Shown piece after piece: positions 46,904 to 55,698 of a DNA stretch of 64,000 bases (position 1 is its first letter; each line of letters starts with the position of its first letter). A program made the translations under genes and the position numbers. Location: assembly GCA_027492585.1 (NCBI GenBank), contig JAPUEK010000022.1:1-64000 (forward strand). The letters are read 5' to 3'. The notes under the pieces were generated by a model. The model searched no databases and was not told the origin of the DNA. It saw only the letters and a list, made by a program, of their open reading frames with translations. The DNA comes from Paracoccaceae bacterium (GTDB lineage: Bacteria; Pseudomonadota; Alphaproteobacteria; Rhodobacterales; Rhodobacteraceae).

Positions 46904-47647
46904 ATGGCAGGCCATTCAAAATGGGCGAACATCCAGCACCGCAAGGGCAAGCAGGACAAGTTGCGCTCCAAGATGTTCTCGAAGCTGGCGAAGGAAATCA
47001 CCGTCGCCGCCAAGATGGGGATGCCCGATGTGGACATGAACCCGCGTCTGCGTCTGGCGGTGAAGGCGGCGAAGGCCGTTTCCATGCCAAAGGACGTGAT
47101 CGACCGGGCGATCAAGAAATCCCAGATGGGCGATGGCGCGGATTACACCGAGATCCGCTATGAGGGTTACGGCGTCAACGGCATCGCCATCATCGTCGAG
47201 GCGATGACCGACAACCTGAACCGCACCGCCTCCAACGTCCGCAGCTATTTCACCAAGGCCGGCGGCAATCTCGGTCAGACCGGCTCGGTCAGCCACGGCT
47301 TCGACCGGGTGGGGGAGATTTCCTATCCGGCTTCGGCGGGATCGGCGGATGAGGTGATGATGGCGGCGCTCGACGCCGGCGCGGATGACGTGGAGTCCGA
47401 CGAGGACGGCCATTGGATCTACTGCTCGGTCGAGGCGCTGAACGAGGTGTCGGATGCGCTTGAGAAGTCCCTGGGTGAATCCACGGAATCGAAGCTGATC
47501 TGGAAACCGCAGACCCTGACGGAGGTGGATCTGGAGACCGCGCAGAAGCTGATGCGCCTGATCGACCTGCTGGAAGAGGATGACGATGTGCAGACCGTCA
47601 CCCATAACTTCGACATGTCCGAAGAGGTTGCGGCGCAGCTTGGGTAA
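46904..47647 (+). CDS. yebC: YebC/PmpR family DNA-binding or translation factor
   Basis: The 247-residue protein starts [18 protein letters not shown], the family signature, and contains [17 protein letters not shown] and [13 protein letters not shown]. YebC proteins have been described as transcription regulators and more recently as translation factors for proline stretches. GGAG is eight bases before the ATG, and a strong terminator follows the stop. Confidence 0.96.
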   Translation: MAGHSKWANIQHRKGKQDKLRSKMFSKLAKEITVAAKMGMPDVDMNPRLRLAVKAAKAVSMPKDVIDRAIKKSQMGDGADYTEIRYEGYGVNGIAIIVEAMTDNLNRTASNVRSYFTKAGGNLGQTGSVSHGFDRVGEISYPASAGSADEVMMAALDAGADDVESDEDGHWIYCSVEALNEVSDALEKSLGESTESKLIWKPQTLTEVDLETAQKLMRLIDLLEEDDDVQTVTHNFDMSEEVAAQLG

Positions 47648-47673
47648 GGATGGGCGGAGCGCCGATCCTGCGG

Positions 47674-47706
47674 ATGAAAGCCCCCCGCGCGGGGGCTTTT
47701 CTTTTG
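47674..47706 (+). terminator. Rho-independent terminator after yebC
   Basis: AAAGCCCCC and GGGGGCTTT form the stem around CGCG, followed by TTTTCTTTT. It also sits at the 3' end of the opposite-strand argP gene. Confidence 0.88.
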
Positions 47707-47711
47707 CCGCC

Positions 47712-48593
47712 TCAGACCAGCACCGCTTGGGCCGCCTTGCGGATGGCGGCGGTCAGGGGGGCGAGGGCCGGGGCGGTCAGCCGGGCGAACTGCCAGTGGA
47801 GCGGCACGTCGAGCGGGGTGCCCGGTCGCAGTTCCACGAGGGCGCCGCTGGCAAGATGCCCTGCAACCAGCGGCTCGGGGTTCAGCCCCCAGCCGAGCCC
47901 GGCGAGGCAGCCATCGACGAAACCGTGGCTGGAGGCCAGCCGATGCGTCGGAAACCCTGCCCGTGCCGCCTGCGCCCCGAATTCGCGTGCGAGCCAGCGG
48001 CTCTGGAGCCGGTCCTTTTCCGAATAGGTCAGGGCCGGGGCGCGGGTGAGCGCGGCGGCGCTGATGCCCTCCGGCATCCAGCGGCGGAGCCAGCCCGGCG
48101 AAGCCGTGGCCCGGTAGCGCAGCGCGCCGAGGGCAAGCGTCTCGCAGCCCTGCAGCGGGCCGGGGTGGGCGGTGATCGCCGCCGCCACTTCGCCGCGTTT
48201 CAGCCAGTCCTGCGAGACATCCTGATCGTCGATCACGAGATCGAAGAGAAAGCCGTCGGTGGCGGCAAGTGCGGGGATGATCCAGGTGGCGAGGCTGTCG
48301 GCATTGACGGCGATGCGGAGCGTCGCCGGCTGGGGTGACAGCTGGGGCAGGTCGCGGGCAAGCGCCTGTTCCAGCAGCACAAGTTCGTCATGGTGCCGGA
48401 TCAGCCGCAGACCCGCCGGGGTCGCCGCGCAGGGCTGGCCCCGGCGGAGGAGCAGGGTTCCCGTCGCCTCCTCCAAGGCTTTCAGCCGTTGCGAGACGGC
48501 GGAGGGGGTGACGTGCAGCTCCGCCGCGGCGAGGTCGAAGGAACCGCGCCGGTGGACGGCGGCGAGGGCGGCGAGTTGGGAGGGGTCCAACAT
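47712..48593 (-). CDS. argP: LysR-family regulator ArgP
   Basis: The 293-residue LysR-type regulator has an N-terminal winged helix (about 4-60) with RRGSFDLAAAELHVTPSAVSQR and a periplasmic-binding-like effector domain. The HTH and the divergent position next to an ArgO/LysE exporter are those of ArgP, which senses Arg/Lys and activates argO. It ends a few bases from the yebC terminator. Confidence 0.92.
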   Translation of the reverse strand: MLDPSQLAALAAVHRRGSFDLAAAELHVTPSAVSQRLKALEEATGTLLLRRGQPCAATPAGLRLIRHHDELVLLEQALARDLPQLSPQPATLRIAVNADSLATWIIPALAATDGFLFDLVIDDQDVSQDWLKRGEVAAAITAHPGPLQGCETLALGALRYRATASPGWLRRWMPEGISAAALTRAPALTYSEKDRLQSRWLAREFGAQAARAGFPTHRLASSHGFVDGCLAGLGWGLNPEPLVAGHLASGALVELRPGTPLDVPLHWQFARLTAPALAPLTAAIRKAAQAVLV

Positions 48594-48607
48594 TAGCTGA
48601 ACTTAAT
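48592..48607. promoter_or_regulatory. Candidate LysR-type operator between argP and argO
   Basis: The palindrome ATTA-N8-TAAT contains a T-N11-A LysR box and covers the argP start codon. This position suits autorepression of argP. A second AT-rich stretch follows toward argO. Binding is inferred. Confidence 0.45.
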
Positions 48608-48689
48608 CCATAGCAGGAAGATTAACTGGAATTTGCGGCGGGCGGGCGGTTAGGTCAAGCCCGGACACTCTGAGCGGAGGAAGGGACGG

Positions 48690-49295
48690 ATGATCCATGC
48701 GGCGGTACAAGGCTATCTGGTGGCGCTGAGCCTGATCCTGGCGATCGGGGCGCAGAATGCCTTCGTGCTGCGGCAGGGATTGCGGCGGGAGCATGTGGGC
48801 GCGGTGGTGCTGGCCTGCGCGCTGTCGGATGCGGTGCTGATCGCGGCGGGGGTGTCGGGCTTCGGCCTCGTCTCGGCGCGGGTGCCGTGGATCGGCGAGG
48901 CGATGCGGTGGGGCGGGGTGATGTTCCTGATCGTTTACGGGGCCTTGCGCTTCAGGGCGGCGCTGCGCGGCGGGGAAGCCTTGCGCCCCGGAGCGGGGGA
49001 GGCGGCCCCGCTGCGCCGGGCTCTGGCGACTTGCCTCCTGCTCACCTGGGCCAACCCGCATGTCTATCTGGATACGGTGGTGCTGATCGGCTCGATCTCG
49101 GCGCAATATCCGGGGCATCGGCTGGCCTTCGGGGTCGCGGCGGCCTGCGGCTCGCTGAGTTTCTTCACCGCACTCGGCTACGGGGCGCGGCTGCTCGCGC
49201 CGGTTTTCGCCAATCCGAAAGCCTGGGTGGTGCTGGAACTGGTGGTCGGCCTGACCATGTGGACGATTGCGGCGGGGCTTGCCTTCGGCGGCTGA
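48690..49295 (+). CDS. argO: LysE/ArgO family basic amino-acid exporter
   Basis: The 201-residue inner-membrane protein has about six helices. The family motifs are SLILAIGAQNAFVLRQGLR (helix 1) and LTWANPHVYLDTV. ArgO exports arginine or canavanine. It is transcribed divergently from argP with 96 bases between, the classical regulator/target arrangement. Confidence 0.94.
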   Translation: MIHAAVQGYLVALSLILAIGAQNAFVLRQGLRREHVGAVVLACALSDAVLIAAGVSGFGLVSARVPWIGEAMRWGGVMFLIVYGALRFRAALRGGEALRPGAGEAAPLRRALATCLLLTWANPHVYLDTVVLIGSISAQYPGHRLAFGVAAACGSLSFFTALGYGARLLAPVFANPKAWVVLELVVGLTMWTIAAGLAFGG

Positions 49296-49304
49296 AGCGG
49301 GTTC

Positions 49305-50201
49305 ATGGGGGCCATGAAAACCGGAGTTGAACAGTCGGCGCGGCTGGCGGGCGTCTTGTGGATGGTGGCGTCCGGGCTTGCCTTCGTGGGTGTGCAGGGG
49401 GTGGTGCGATACCTCGGCACCGATCTGCCGGCGGCGCAATCGGCCTTCCTGCGGTTCCTGTTCGGCGTGATCTTCCTGCTGCCGATGCTGGTGCCGATGC
49501 TGAGGCGCGGGTTTCCGCCGGAGGTCTGGGCGCTCTTTGCCGGGCGCGGCGTGGTGCATACGGGGGCGGTGCTCTTCTGGTTCTATGCCATGGCGCGCAT
49601 CCCCGTCGCCCATGTGACCGCCATCGGCTATCTGAGCCCGGTGATCCTGCTTGTCGCGGGGGCGATGCTTCTGGGGGAGCGGCTGACGGGAGAGCGGCTG
49701 GCAGCGGTGGGGATCGCCCTTGCCGGCTCGCTCGTGGTGCTGCGGCCGGGAGTGCAGGATCTGGGTCTTGGCCATCTGTCGCAGATCGGGGCGGCTTTGT
49801 GCTTCGCTGGAAGCTACTTGTTTGCCAAGAGGTTGAGCGCCATGGTTCCGGCTTCGGCCGTGGTGGCGATGCTGTCGCTGACGGTGACGGCGGGGCTCGC
49901 GCCGCTGGCCTGGGCGGTCTGGGTGCCGGTGACGGTTTCGCAGGCGGCATGGCTTGCCGTGGTCGCGGTTCTGGCGACGCTTGGCCATTATTTCATGACG
50001 CGGGCCTTCGGGGCGGCTCCCCTGACGGTGACGCAGCCGGTGACCTTCCTGCAGCTTGTCTGGGCGACGACTTTGGGCGCGGCGGCCTTCGGTGAGCCGG
50101 TCGATCTTTGGGTGCTGACCGGGGGCGCGATGATCATCGGAGCGATTTCCTGGGTGACGTTGCGCGAAGGGCGTGGCGCGCCGGCGCAAGCCGAGGGCTG
50201 A
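49305..50201 (+). CDS. DMT superfamily (EamA/RhaT-like) transporter
   Basis: The 298-residue protein has ten hydrophobic segments in two EamA halves, with DLPAAQSAFLRFLFG, IPVAHVTAIGYLSPV and a second half with FGAAPLTVTQPVTFLQLVW. The pattern resembles S-adenosylmethionine or carboxylate/amine carriers of this superfamily, but substrate is unknown. It starts nine bases after argO; ATG 49314 is an alternative start. Confidence 0.88.
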   Translation: MGAMKTGVEQSARLAGVLWMVASGLAFVGVQGVVRYLGTDLPAAQSAFLRFLFGVIFLLPMLVPMLRRGFPPEVWALFAGRGVVHTGAVLFWFYAMARIPVAHVTAIGYLSPVILLVAGAMLLGERLTGERLAAVGIALAGSLVVLRPGVQDLGLGHLSQIGAALCFAGSYLFAKRLSAMVPASAVVAMLSLTVTAGLAPLAWAVWVPVTVSQAAWLAVVAVLATLGHYFMTRAFGAAPLTVTQPVTFLQLVWATTLGAAAFGEPVDLWVLTGGAMIIGAISWVTLREGRGAPAQAEG

Positions 50202-50218
50202 GAACCGTTGCGCCGGAG

Positions 50219-50237
50219 CCGCCCCCTGCGGGCGGCG
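50219..50237 (+). terminator. GC hairpin after the EamA gene
   Basis: GCCGCCC pairs with GGGCGGC, 18 bases after the stop and before the fibre-like cassette. It has no T-run, so termination is uncertain. Confidence 0.35.
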
Positions 50238-50240
50238 GGC

Positions 50241-50269
50241 TTGCGTGGTGTTAACCGCAGAAATCTAGC
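50241..50269 (+). promoter_or_regulatory. Weak candidate promoter for the fibre-like cassette
   Basis: TTGCGT and TCTAGC are separated by 17 bases, about 30 bases before ATG 50302. The match to consensus is partial; it is listed because the cassette needs its own start of transcription after the preceding hairpin. Confidence 0.3.
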
Positions 50270-50301
50270 TTCCCCCTCCACGGCGCATCCGCGGAGGTTT
50301 C

Positions 50302-51117
50302 ATGTCAGATCAATCGCCACTCCTGTCCCTGCCGCTGATCCAGCCGGCGCAGGCGCAGAAGCATGTGACCCATAACGAGGCGCTGATGCGGCTCGATCTG
50401 GTGGTGCAGCTTGCGGTTCTGGACCGCGACCGCACGGTGGCCCCCGCAAGCCCGGTGGCGGGGCAGCGCCATATCGTGGCTGCGGGGGCTGCGGGGGCCT
50501 GGGCGGGGCAGGGCGGGCGCGTGGCGCTCTGGCAGGACGGGGCCTGGCAGTTCCAACCCCCGCTCGCCGGCTGGCGGGCCTGGGTCGGGACGGAGGCGGC
50601 GGTGGCCGTCTTCGACGGTGCCGTCTGGAAGACGCAGGCCGACAGCCCGCTGCGGGTGCCGCAGCTTGGCGTCAATGCCACGGCGGATGCGACGAACCGG
50701 CTGACGGTCTCCTCTGCCGCGACGCTGCTGAACCATGCGGGCAACGGCCATCAGCTGAAGCTCAACAAGGCGGCGGCGAGCGATACGGCGAGCCTCCTGT
50801 TCCAGACCAACTGGTCGGGTCGGGCAGAGATGGGGACGGCGGGTTCGGATGCCTTTTCGATCAAGGTCAGCGCCGATGGCTCCAGCTTCTTCACCGGGCT
50901 GAGCATCGCCCCCGCCACGGGGCAGGTCACGCTGCCCGCTCCCGTGAAGCTCGGCGGGCAGGCGGCGGACCCGCCGAGCCCGGCGGAGGGGGAGGTCTGG
51001 CTCAACACCGCCTCCGGTACGATCCGGGCGCGGGCCGGGGGGGCGACCCATGTGCTCACCCCGGCGGTCGGATACGGGCTGCATATCGCGCTCACCCAGA
51101 AATGTTTCTTCAACTAG
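50302..51117 (+). CDS. DUF2793 domain protein (phage/GTA-type fibre or spike)
   Basis: The 271-residue protein has an N-terminal DUF2793 domain (about 8-105). Its typical opening is LPLIQPAQAQKHVTHNEAL, and the repeated pattern ends in WQDGAWQF and GWRAWVG. The rest is beta-rich, with a Gly/Ala-containing part and a short C-terminal CFFN. From family knowledge, DUF2793 proteins are found with phage tails and gene-transfer-agent accessory structural loci in Rhodobacterales. GGAGG is four bases before ATG. It is first of four tightly packed genes. Confidence 0.88.
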   Translation: MSDQSPLLSLPLIQPAQAQKHVTHNEALMRLDLVVQLAVLDRDRTVAPASPVAGQRHIVAAGAAGAWAGQGGRVALWQDGAWQFQPPLAGWRAWVGTEAAVAVFDGAVWKTQADSPLRVPQLGVNATADATNRLTVSSAATLLNHAGNGHQLKLNKAAASDTASLLFQTNWSGRAEMGTAGSDAFSIKVSADGSSFFTGLSIAPATGQVTLPAPVKLGGQAADPPSPAEGEVWLNTASGTIRARAGGATHVLTPAVGYGLHIALTQKCFFN

Positions 51118-51127
51118 GAGTAGGCTC

Positions 51128-51541
51128 ATGCCCGGCAATACCGCCCCGATCTTTTCCAGGGTCGCGCGCATCGAATGGTCCGGCGGCATCACCGCCGCCA
51201 ATACCGCCAAGGACGGCACCGGCAGCGTGGACACCGTCTTCACCGCCGATGCCTCCAATGGCTCCTACCTGCAAAAGCTGATCATCCGCCCGCGCGGCAC
51301 CAACGTCGCCTCGGTGCTGCGGGTGTTTCTGAACAACGGGCTGGCAAACACGACGGCGGCCAACAATGTGCTGGTGGGGGAGGTGGCGCTACCCGCCACC
51401 AGCAATTCGGAAGTCGCCTCCCTCTCGGGGTTCGAGCTGGGGCTGAACATCCCCCTTCCGGCGGGCTACCGGGTGAATGTCACGCTCGGAACGGCGGTGG
51501 CGGGCGGTTACGCGGTTTCGGGCATCGGGGGGGATTACTGA
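51128..51541 (+). CDS. Phage-type structural protein (head-spike or tail accessory family)
   Basis: The 137-residue, signal-less, beta-rich protein has ANTAKDGTGSVDTVFTADA, YLQKLIIRPRGTN, VLRVFLNNGLANTTA, VGEVALP and a C-terminal PAGYRVNVTLGTAVAGGYAV. I know this type of sequence from phage structural proteins, though no name can be given with certainty. It starts ten bases after DUF2793. Its stop overlaps the next start (TGATG). Confidence 0.7.
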   Translation: MPGNTAPIFSRVARIEWSGGITAANTAKDGTGSVDTVFTADASNGSYLQKLIIRPRGTNVASVLRVFLNNGLANTTAANNVLVGEVALPATSNSEVASLSGFELGLNIPLPAGYRVNVTLGTAVAGGYAVSGIGGDY

Positions 51542-51783
51542 TGGAAGAAACCGGGGATGAGGTGATCCTGCCGGAGGCAACGGCGGAAATGACCGGCTAT
51601 ATCGAGGTGGTGGCGACGGTTGCCGGTCAGACCCATCGCATCTGGCAGCAGGTGATCGGGGGGCGGGTCACGGGCCATGTGGACGGCGCGGGCAAACCCT
51701 TCGAACTGCCGGAGCTTTTCGAGATGGAGGTGGTGACGGGTGAGCTTCGCGCCGCTCCGCAGGCGGAAGGGCAGACCGTATGA
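51541..51783 (+). CDS. 80-residue acidic protein of the fibre-like cassette
   Basis: A small soluble acidic protein (EETGDEVILPEATAEMTGYI...) with a predicted beta-rich core and many Glu residues. It is coupled to the upstream gene by a one-base overlap and to the downstream gene by four bases (ATGA). It may be a chaperone or connector for the fibre; no family is recognised. Confidence 0.65.
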   Translation: MEETGDEVILPEATAEMTGYIEVVATVAGQTHRIWQQVIGGRVTGHVDGAGKPFELPELFEMEVVTGELRAAPQAEGQTV

Positions 51784-52637
51784 GCTTTCCCTATCATCTT
51801 GCGAAAGAAGCCGGCCAGACGAGGCGCTTCGATCCGGTCGGCACGACGACGGCTATCTGGCAGCCCTATACCGTCCCGGCCGGGGCTGCCCTGCTGTCCA
51901 TTCTCGTTGTCGGCGGTGGCGGAGGCGGTGGCGCCGGGTTTTCCGGATCAGCCGGTTCTGCCCGTGGCGGCGGCGGCGGCGGCGGCTCGGGAGGGATCTC
52001 ACGGACCTTGATCGCGGCGGCGCTTTTACCTTCAACGCTTTATGTGCTTGCCGGGAACGGGGGGGCGGCGGGGCAGGTGGGTATTGCTTCTGCGGTTGCG
52101 GTCCAGCCGGTGTTCAACTCGCCCGGTCTCCTTCTGAATACCAACAACGCAGCCGCGGGAGGCAATGGCAGTGCTTCCACCGCGGGATCTGCCGGAACGG
52201 GTGGGGGGGGCGGGGCAGGCTGCTACTCCACTCTCGGCAGCTTCGTGAGTACCGGCGGTATTCCCGGCGCAACGGGAGGTGCGCCCGCAGGAGCGGTTGG
52301 GGGTGTGATCACCACGGGCGGAACGTCGCTTTTCATTACGGGAGGCGCTGGCGGCGGCGGGACCACCCTGGTCGATTTCTCCGGTGGGGCGATTACCGGC
52401 AACGGTCTTTGGCCGACCATTCCTGGCGGGGTGGCAGACGGCAATGCCGGCTATGAACTCTGGCTGCCACCGACCTTCAGCGGAGGGTCGGGCGGAGGCT
52501 CCTCCAACACCGGCGCCGGCGGTCAGGGGGGCAATGGCGCCCGCGGTTGCGGCGGCGGGGGCGGCGGCGCGGGGGTGATCGGCGGGGCTGGCGGACGCGG
52601 CGGCGATGGTTTCGTGCTGATCACCGCCTTGTTCTGA
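51780..52637 (+). CDS. Poly-glycine-rich fibre or adhesin-like protein
   Basis: This 285-residue protein has an N-terminal part with WQPYTVPAGAALLSILVVGG, the type of opening found in phage tail adhesins, followed by several glycine runs ([46 protein letters not shown]). Such runs can fold into poly-glycine sandwiches exposed at a receptor-binding tip. No signal peptide is present, so it would leave the cell in a particle or by lysis and not through Sec. It is the last gene of the four. Confidence 0.75.
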   Translation: MSFPYHLAKEAGQTRRFDPVGTTTAIWQPYTVPAGAALLSILVVGGGGGGGAGFSGSAGSARGGGGGGGSGGISRTLIAAALLPSTLYVLAGNGGAAGQVGIASAVAVQPVFNSPGLLLNTNNAAAGGNGSASTAGSAGTGGGGGAGCYSTLGSFVSTGGIPGATGGAPAGAVGGVITTGGTSLFITGGAGGGGTTLVDFSGGAITGNGLWPTIPGGVADGNAGYELWLPPTFSGGSGGGSSNTGAGGQGGNGARGCGGGGGGAGVIGGAGGRGGDGFVLITALF

Positions 52638-52691
52638 TCCGCCTTCCGGGCCGGATTTGCGGGTGGCGATTGGTTCGCCGCCCGCAACAAT

Positions 52692-52720
52692 TTGACAGCT
52701 TTCCTCTGGAACCATAGACA
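52692..52720 (+). promoter_or_regulatory. Sigma-70-like promoter for ugd
   Basis: A perfect TTGACA -35 is followed after 17 bases by TAGACA. The predicted transcript start is about 21 bases before ATG 52749. This separates ugd transcription from the fibre-like cassette. Confidence 0.65.
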
Positions 52721-52748
52721 GTTGGAAACAAATGTCAGGACGGCTTTC

Positions 52749-54053
52749 ATGAAAATTGCGATGATCGGGACGGGCTATGTCGGGCTGGTCTCGGGTGTGT
52801 GTTTCTCCGATTTCGGTCATGAGGTCGTCTGCGTCGACAAGGACCCCGCCAAGATCGAGCGTCTGCGGGCAGGTGAAGTGCCGATCTTCGAGCCGGGTCT
52901 TGAGGCGCTGATGGCCAAGAACGTTGCGGCGGGCCGCTTGTCCTTCACGCTCGATCTGGCGGAGGCGGTGGCCGGGGCGGATGCGGTCTTCATCGCGGTC
53001 GGCACGCCGACGCGGCGCGGAGATGGCCATGCCGACCTGACCTATGTGATGGCGGCCGCGGCGGACATCGGCCGGGCGCTGACCGGCTATGCGGTGATCG
53101 TGACGAAATCGACGGTGCCGGTCGGCACCAACCGCAAGGTTGCCGAAGCCGCGCGGGCGGCCAATCCGGAGGCCGATTTCGACGTGGCCTCCAACCCCGA
53201 ATTCCTGCGCGAAGGCGCGGCCATCGACGATTTCATGCGCCCCGACCGTGTGGTCGTCGGCGTGGAGACGCCGCGCGCGCGCAAGATAATGGGCGACATC
53301 TACCGCCCGCTGTTCCTCCGCGATTTCCCGGTGGTCTATACCGGGCTCGAAAGCGCCGAGATGATCAAATACGCCGCCAATGCCTTTCTGGCCGCGAAGA
53401 TCACCTTCATCAACGAGATCGCGGCGCTTTGCGAGCGGGTCGGCGCCGATATCAAGGATGTCTCCAAGGGCATGGGGATGGACGGGCGCATCGGCAACAA
53501 GTTCCTCCATGCCGGGCCGGGCTATGGCGGTTCCTGTTTCCCCAAGGATACCAAGGCCCTGGCGCGCATCGGGCAGGATCATGCCGTGCCGATGCAGATC
53601 ACCGAGACGGTGATCAAGGTCAATGAGGAGATCAAGCGCCGCATGATCGAGAAGATCGAGGATCTCTGCGACGGGGCGATGAACGGCAAGACCATCGCCG
53701 TGCTGGGGGTGACCTTCAAACCGAATACCGACGACATGCGCGAGGCGCCTTCGCTGACCATCGTGCCGGCCCTTGTGGGTGCCGGTGCCAAGGTGCGGGT
53801 CGCCGATCCGCAGGGCCGGCGCGAGGGCGAGGCCCTGCTTCCGGGGGTCAAATGGGTGGAAAACCCCTATCAGGCGGCACAGGGCGCGCATCTGGTGGTG
53901 CTTTTGACCGAATGGAACGAGTTCCGCGCCCTCGATCTCGAAAAGCTCGCCAAGAAAATGGAGGTGGCGCGCATGGCCGACCTCCGCAATGTCTATTCAC
54001 AGGAAGAAGCCGCCGAGGCCGGGTTCGAAACCTATGTGGGGATCGGCCGCTAG
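52749..54053 (+). CDS. ugd: UDP-glucose 6-dehydrogenase
   Basis: The 434-residue enzyme makes UDP-glucuronate from UDP-glucose with NAD, for acidic polysaccharides. The NAD motif is GTGYVG (7-12) and the catalytic cysteine is Cys263 in GGSCFPKDTKAL, with GVTFKPNTDDMREAPS near the C-terminal domain. It has its own promoter. It ends before a repeat shared with the convergent manC gene. Confidence 0.96.
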   Translation: MKIAMIGTGYVGLVSGVCFSDFGHEVVCVDKDPAKIERLRAGEVPIFEPGLEALMAKNVAAGRLSFTLDLAEAVAGADAVFIAVGTPTRRGDGHADLTYVMAAAADIGRALTGYAVIVTKSTVPVGTNRKVAEAARAANPEADFDVASNPEFLREGAAIDDFMRPDRVVVGVETPRARKIMGDIYRPLFLRDFPVVYTGLESAEMIKYAANAFLAAKITFINEIAALCERVGADIKDVSKGMGMDGRIGNKFLHAGPGYGGSCFPKDTKALARIGQDHAVPMQITETVIKVNEEIKRRMIEKIEDLCDGAMNGKTIAVLGVTFKPNTDDMREAPSLTIVPALVGAGAKVRVADPQGRREGEALLPGVKWVENPYQAAQGAHLVVLLTEWNEFRALDLEKLAKKMEVARMADLRNVYSQEEAAEAGFETYVGIGR

Positions 54054-54081
54054 TATCCGATGAGCCCCGCCGCCTTGGCCG

Positions 54082-54157
54082 CGGACGCTCCGCGGGGGAT
54101 ATTTAGGAAGAGAAGAAAGCCCTTTCATCTTGCCTTAAATATCCCCGCCGGAGGCTC
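54082..54157. repeat. Dispersed GGATATTT repeat, copy 5: head-to-head inverted pair
   Basis: The arm GGGGATATTTA (54095-54105) pairs with TAAATATCCCC (54136-54146). Against the copy at 14.8 kb both arms differ by one base, as G-to-A and C-to-T, so pairing is kept. It lies between the convergent ends of ugd and manC and could act as a terminator. Confidence 0.85.
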
Positions 54158-54190
54158 CTGCCCTGTCAGCGGACGGCGCAGTTGGCAGGA

Positions 54191-55630
54191 TCAGCCCTTG
54201 GCGCCCTGACCGCGGGCATAGACATCCTCGTAGCGGATGATGTCATCCTCGCCGAGATAGGCGCCGGTCTGCACCTCGATCAGCACCATCGGCACCCGGC
54301 CGGGATTTTCGAGCCGGTGCTTCTCGCCGAGGGGGATGAAGACCGACTGGTTTTCCGTCACCAGCCGCACCTCGGCCCCGATCGTCACGCGGGCGGTGCC
54401 GGAGACGACGATCCAGTGCTCGGCGCGGTGGACATGGCTTTGCAGCGACAGGGCGGCGCCGGGCTTGACCACGATGCGCTTCACCTGAAAACGGTCCGAC
54501 AGCGCCAGCGTCTCGAACCAGCCCCAGGGGCGGTGGTCGCGGGGGAAGGTGTCGGCCTGTTTCAGGCCGCGCGCCTTCAGGCCCGCGACGACGGTTTTCA
54601 CTTCCTGCGCGCGGTCACGCGGAGCGATCAGCACGGCATCTGCCGTCGCCACCGCCACCATGTCCCGCAGACCGATCCCGACCAGCACCTGTCCGGCGCT
54701 GTCGCTGCGGAGAAGGCTGCCCGAACAGTCGAGCGTCAGCACCTCGCCCGCCGCCGCATTGCCTGCCGCGTCGCGCTCCGGCGCCTCGCGCCAGACCGCA
54801 TCCCAGTCGCCGAGGTCGGACCAGCCGGCCCCGAAGGGCACGGCATCGAGATTGTCTGCCCGCTCCATCACCGCGTAGTCGATGGAGATGTCCTCCGCCT
54901 GCGCCCATGGCTCCGGCGCGAGGCGCAGGAAGCCGAGATCGCGCGCGGCCCCGTCCACCGCGGCGGTGACGGGGGGCAGGAGGCCCGGCGCATGGGCGCG
55001 GAAGGCGGCAAGCGCGGCTTTGGCCGTAAAAAGGAAGATCCCGGCATTCCACAGGAAATTCCCGGCCGCGAGCATGGCTTCGGCCCGCGTGACATCCGGT
55101 TTCTCGATGAAGCGGCGCAGGGGCTGGGCCTCACCCTCGACGGCGCGGGTCGAAAGCTCCAGCCAGCCATAGCCGGTTTCCGCCCGGTCCGGCCGGATGC
55201 CGAAGGTCACGATGCGCCCGGCCCTCGCGGCGGGCAGGGCGGCGGCGACCGTGGCGCGAAAGGCCTCCGCATCCGGCACCACATGGTCGGAGGGCGCGAC
55301 GAGGACCAGAGCCTCCGGGTCGCCCGCCGCGAGATGCAGGAGCGCCGCGAGGATCGCCGGGGCGGTGTTGCGCCCCTCCGGCTCGATCAGGATCGCGGCC
55401 GGATCGGTCTGCAGGGCGGCGAGCTGCTCCACCACGATGAAGCGGAAATCGCTGTTCGTCACCACCAGCGGGCGCCCGTAGCCCGGCCCGGAAAGCCGTG
55501 TCACCGCCTGCTGGAACAGCGACAGCGGCCCGAAGATCGGGGAGAACTGCTTCGGAAAGCCCTTGCGCGACGCCGGCCAAAGCCGTGTCCCGGAACCGCC
55601 GCACAGTAGTAGGGGGGTGATCTTGTCCAT
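54191..55630 (-). CDS. manC: Mannose-1-phosphate guanylyltransferase / mannose-6-phosphate isomerase
   Basis: The 479-residue bifunctional type II protein has an N-terminal nucleotidyltransferase with CGGSGTRLWPASRKGFPKQ (10-28) and VEGEAQ..FIEKP, and a C-terminal cupin PMI domain with PWGWFE, SLQSHVHRAEHW and GEKHRLENPG. It makes GDP-mannose for surface polysaccharide. It lies next to ugd and near galE, so the three may serve one envelope polymer. Confidence 0.95.
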   Translation of the reverse strand: MDKITPLLLCGGSGTRLWPASRKGFPKQFSPIFGPLSLFQQAVTRLSGPGYGRPLVVTNSDFRFIVVEQLAALQTDPAAILIEPEGRNTAPAILAALLHLAAGDPEALVLVAPSDHVVPDAEAFRATVAAALPAARAGRIVTFGIRPDRAETGYGWLELSTRAVEGEAQPLRRFIEKPDVTRAEAMLAAGNFLWNAGIFLFTAKAALAAFRAHAPGLLPPVTAAVDGAARDLGFLRLAPEPWAQAEDISIDYAVMERADNLDAVPFGAGWSDLGDWDAVWREAPERDAAGNAAAGEVLTLDCSGSLLRSDSAGQVLVGIGLRDMVAVATADAVLIAPRDRAQEVKTVVAGLKARGLKQADTFPRDHRPWGWFETLALSDRFQVKRIVVKPGAALSLQSHVHRAEHWIVVSGTARVTIGAEVRLVTENQSVFIPLGEKHRLENPGRVPMVLIEVQTGAYLGEDDIIRYEDVYARGQGAKG

Positions 55631-55698
55631 TCATTCGCCTCCAGCCTTTCCGCGCTAGTCCGGTTTTATGGCGGATTTGTGGAAAATGCGCCCCAGCC

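Noticed and set aside
50302-52637. Prophage
   Set aside because: No integrase, terminase, portal, capsid or lysis gene is near, and flanking genes are core metabolism; only structural-fibre-like genes are present.
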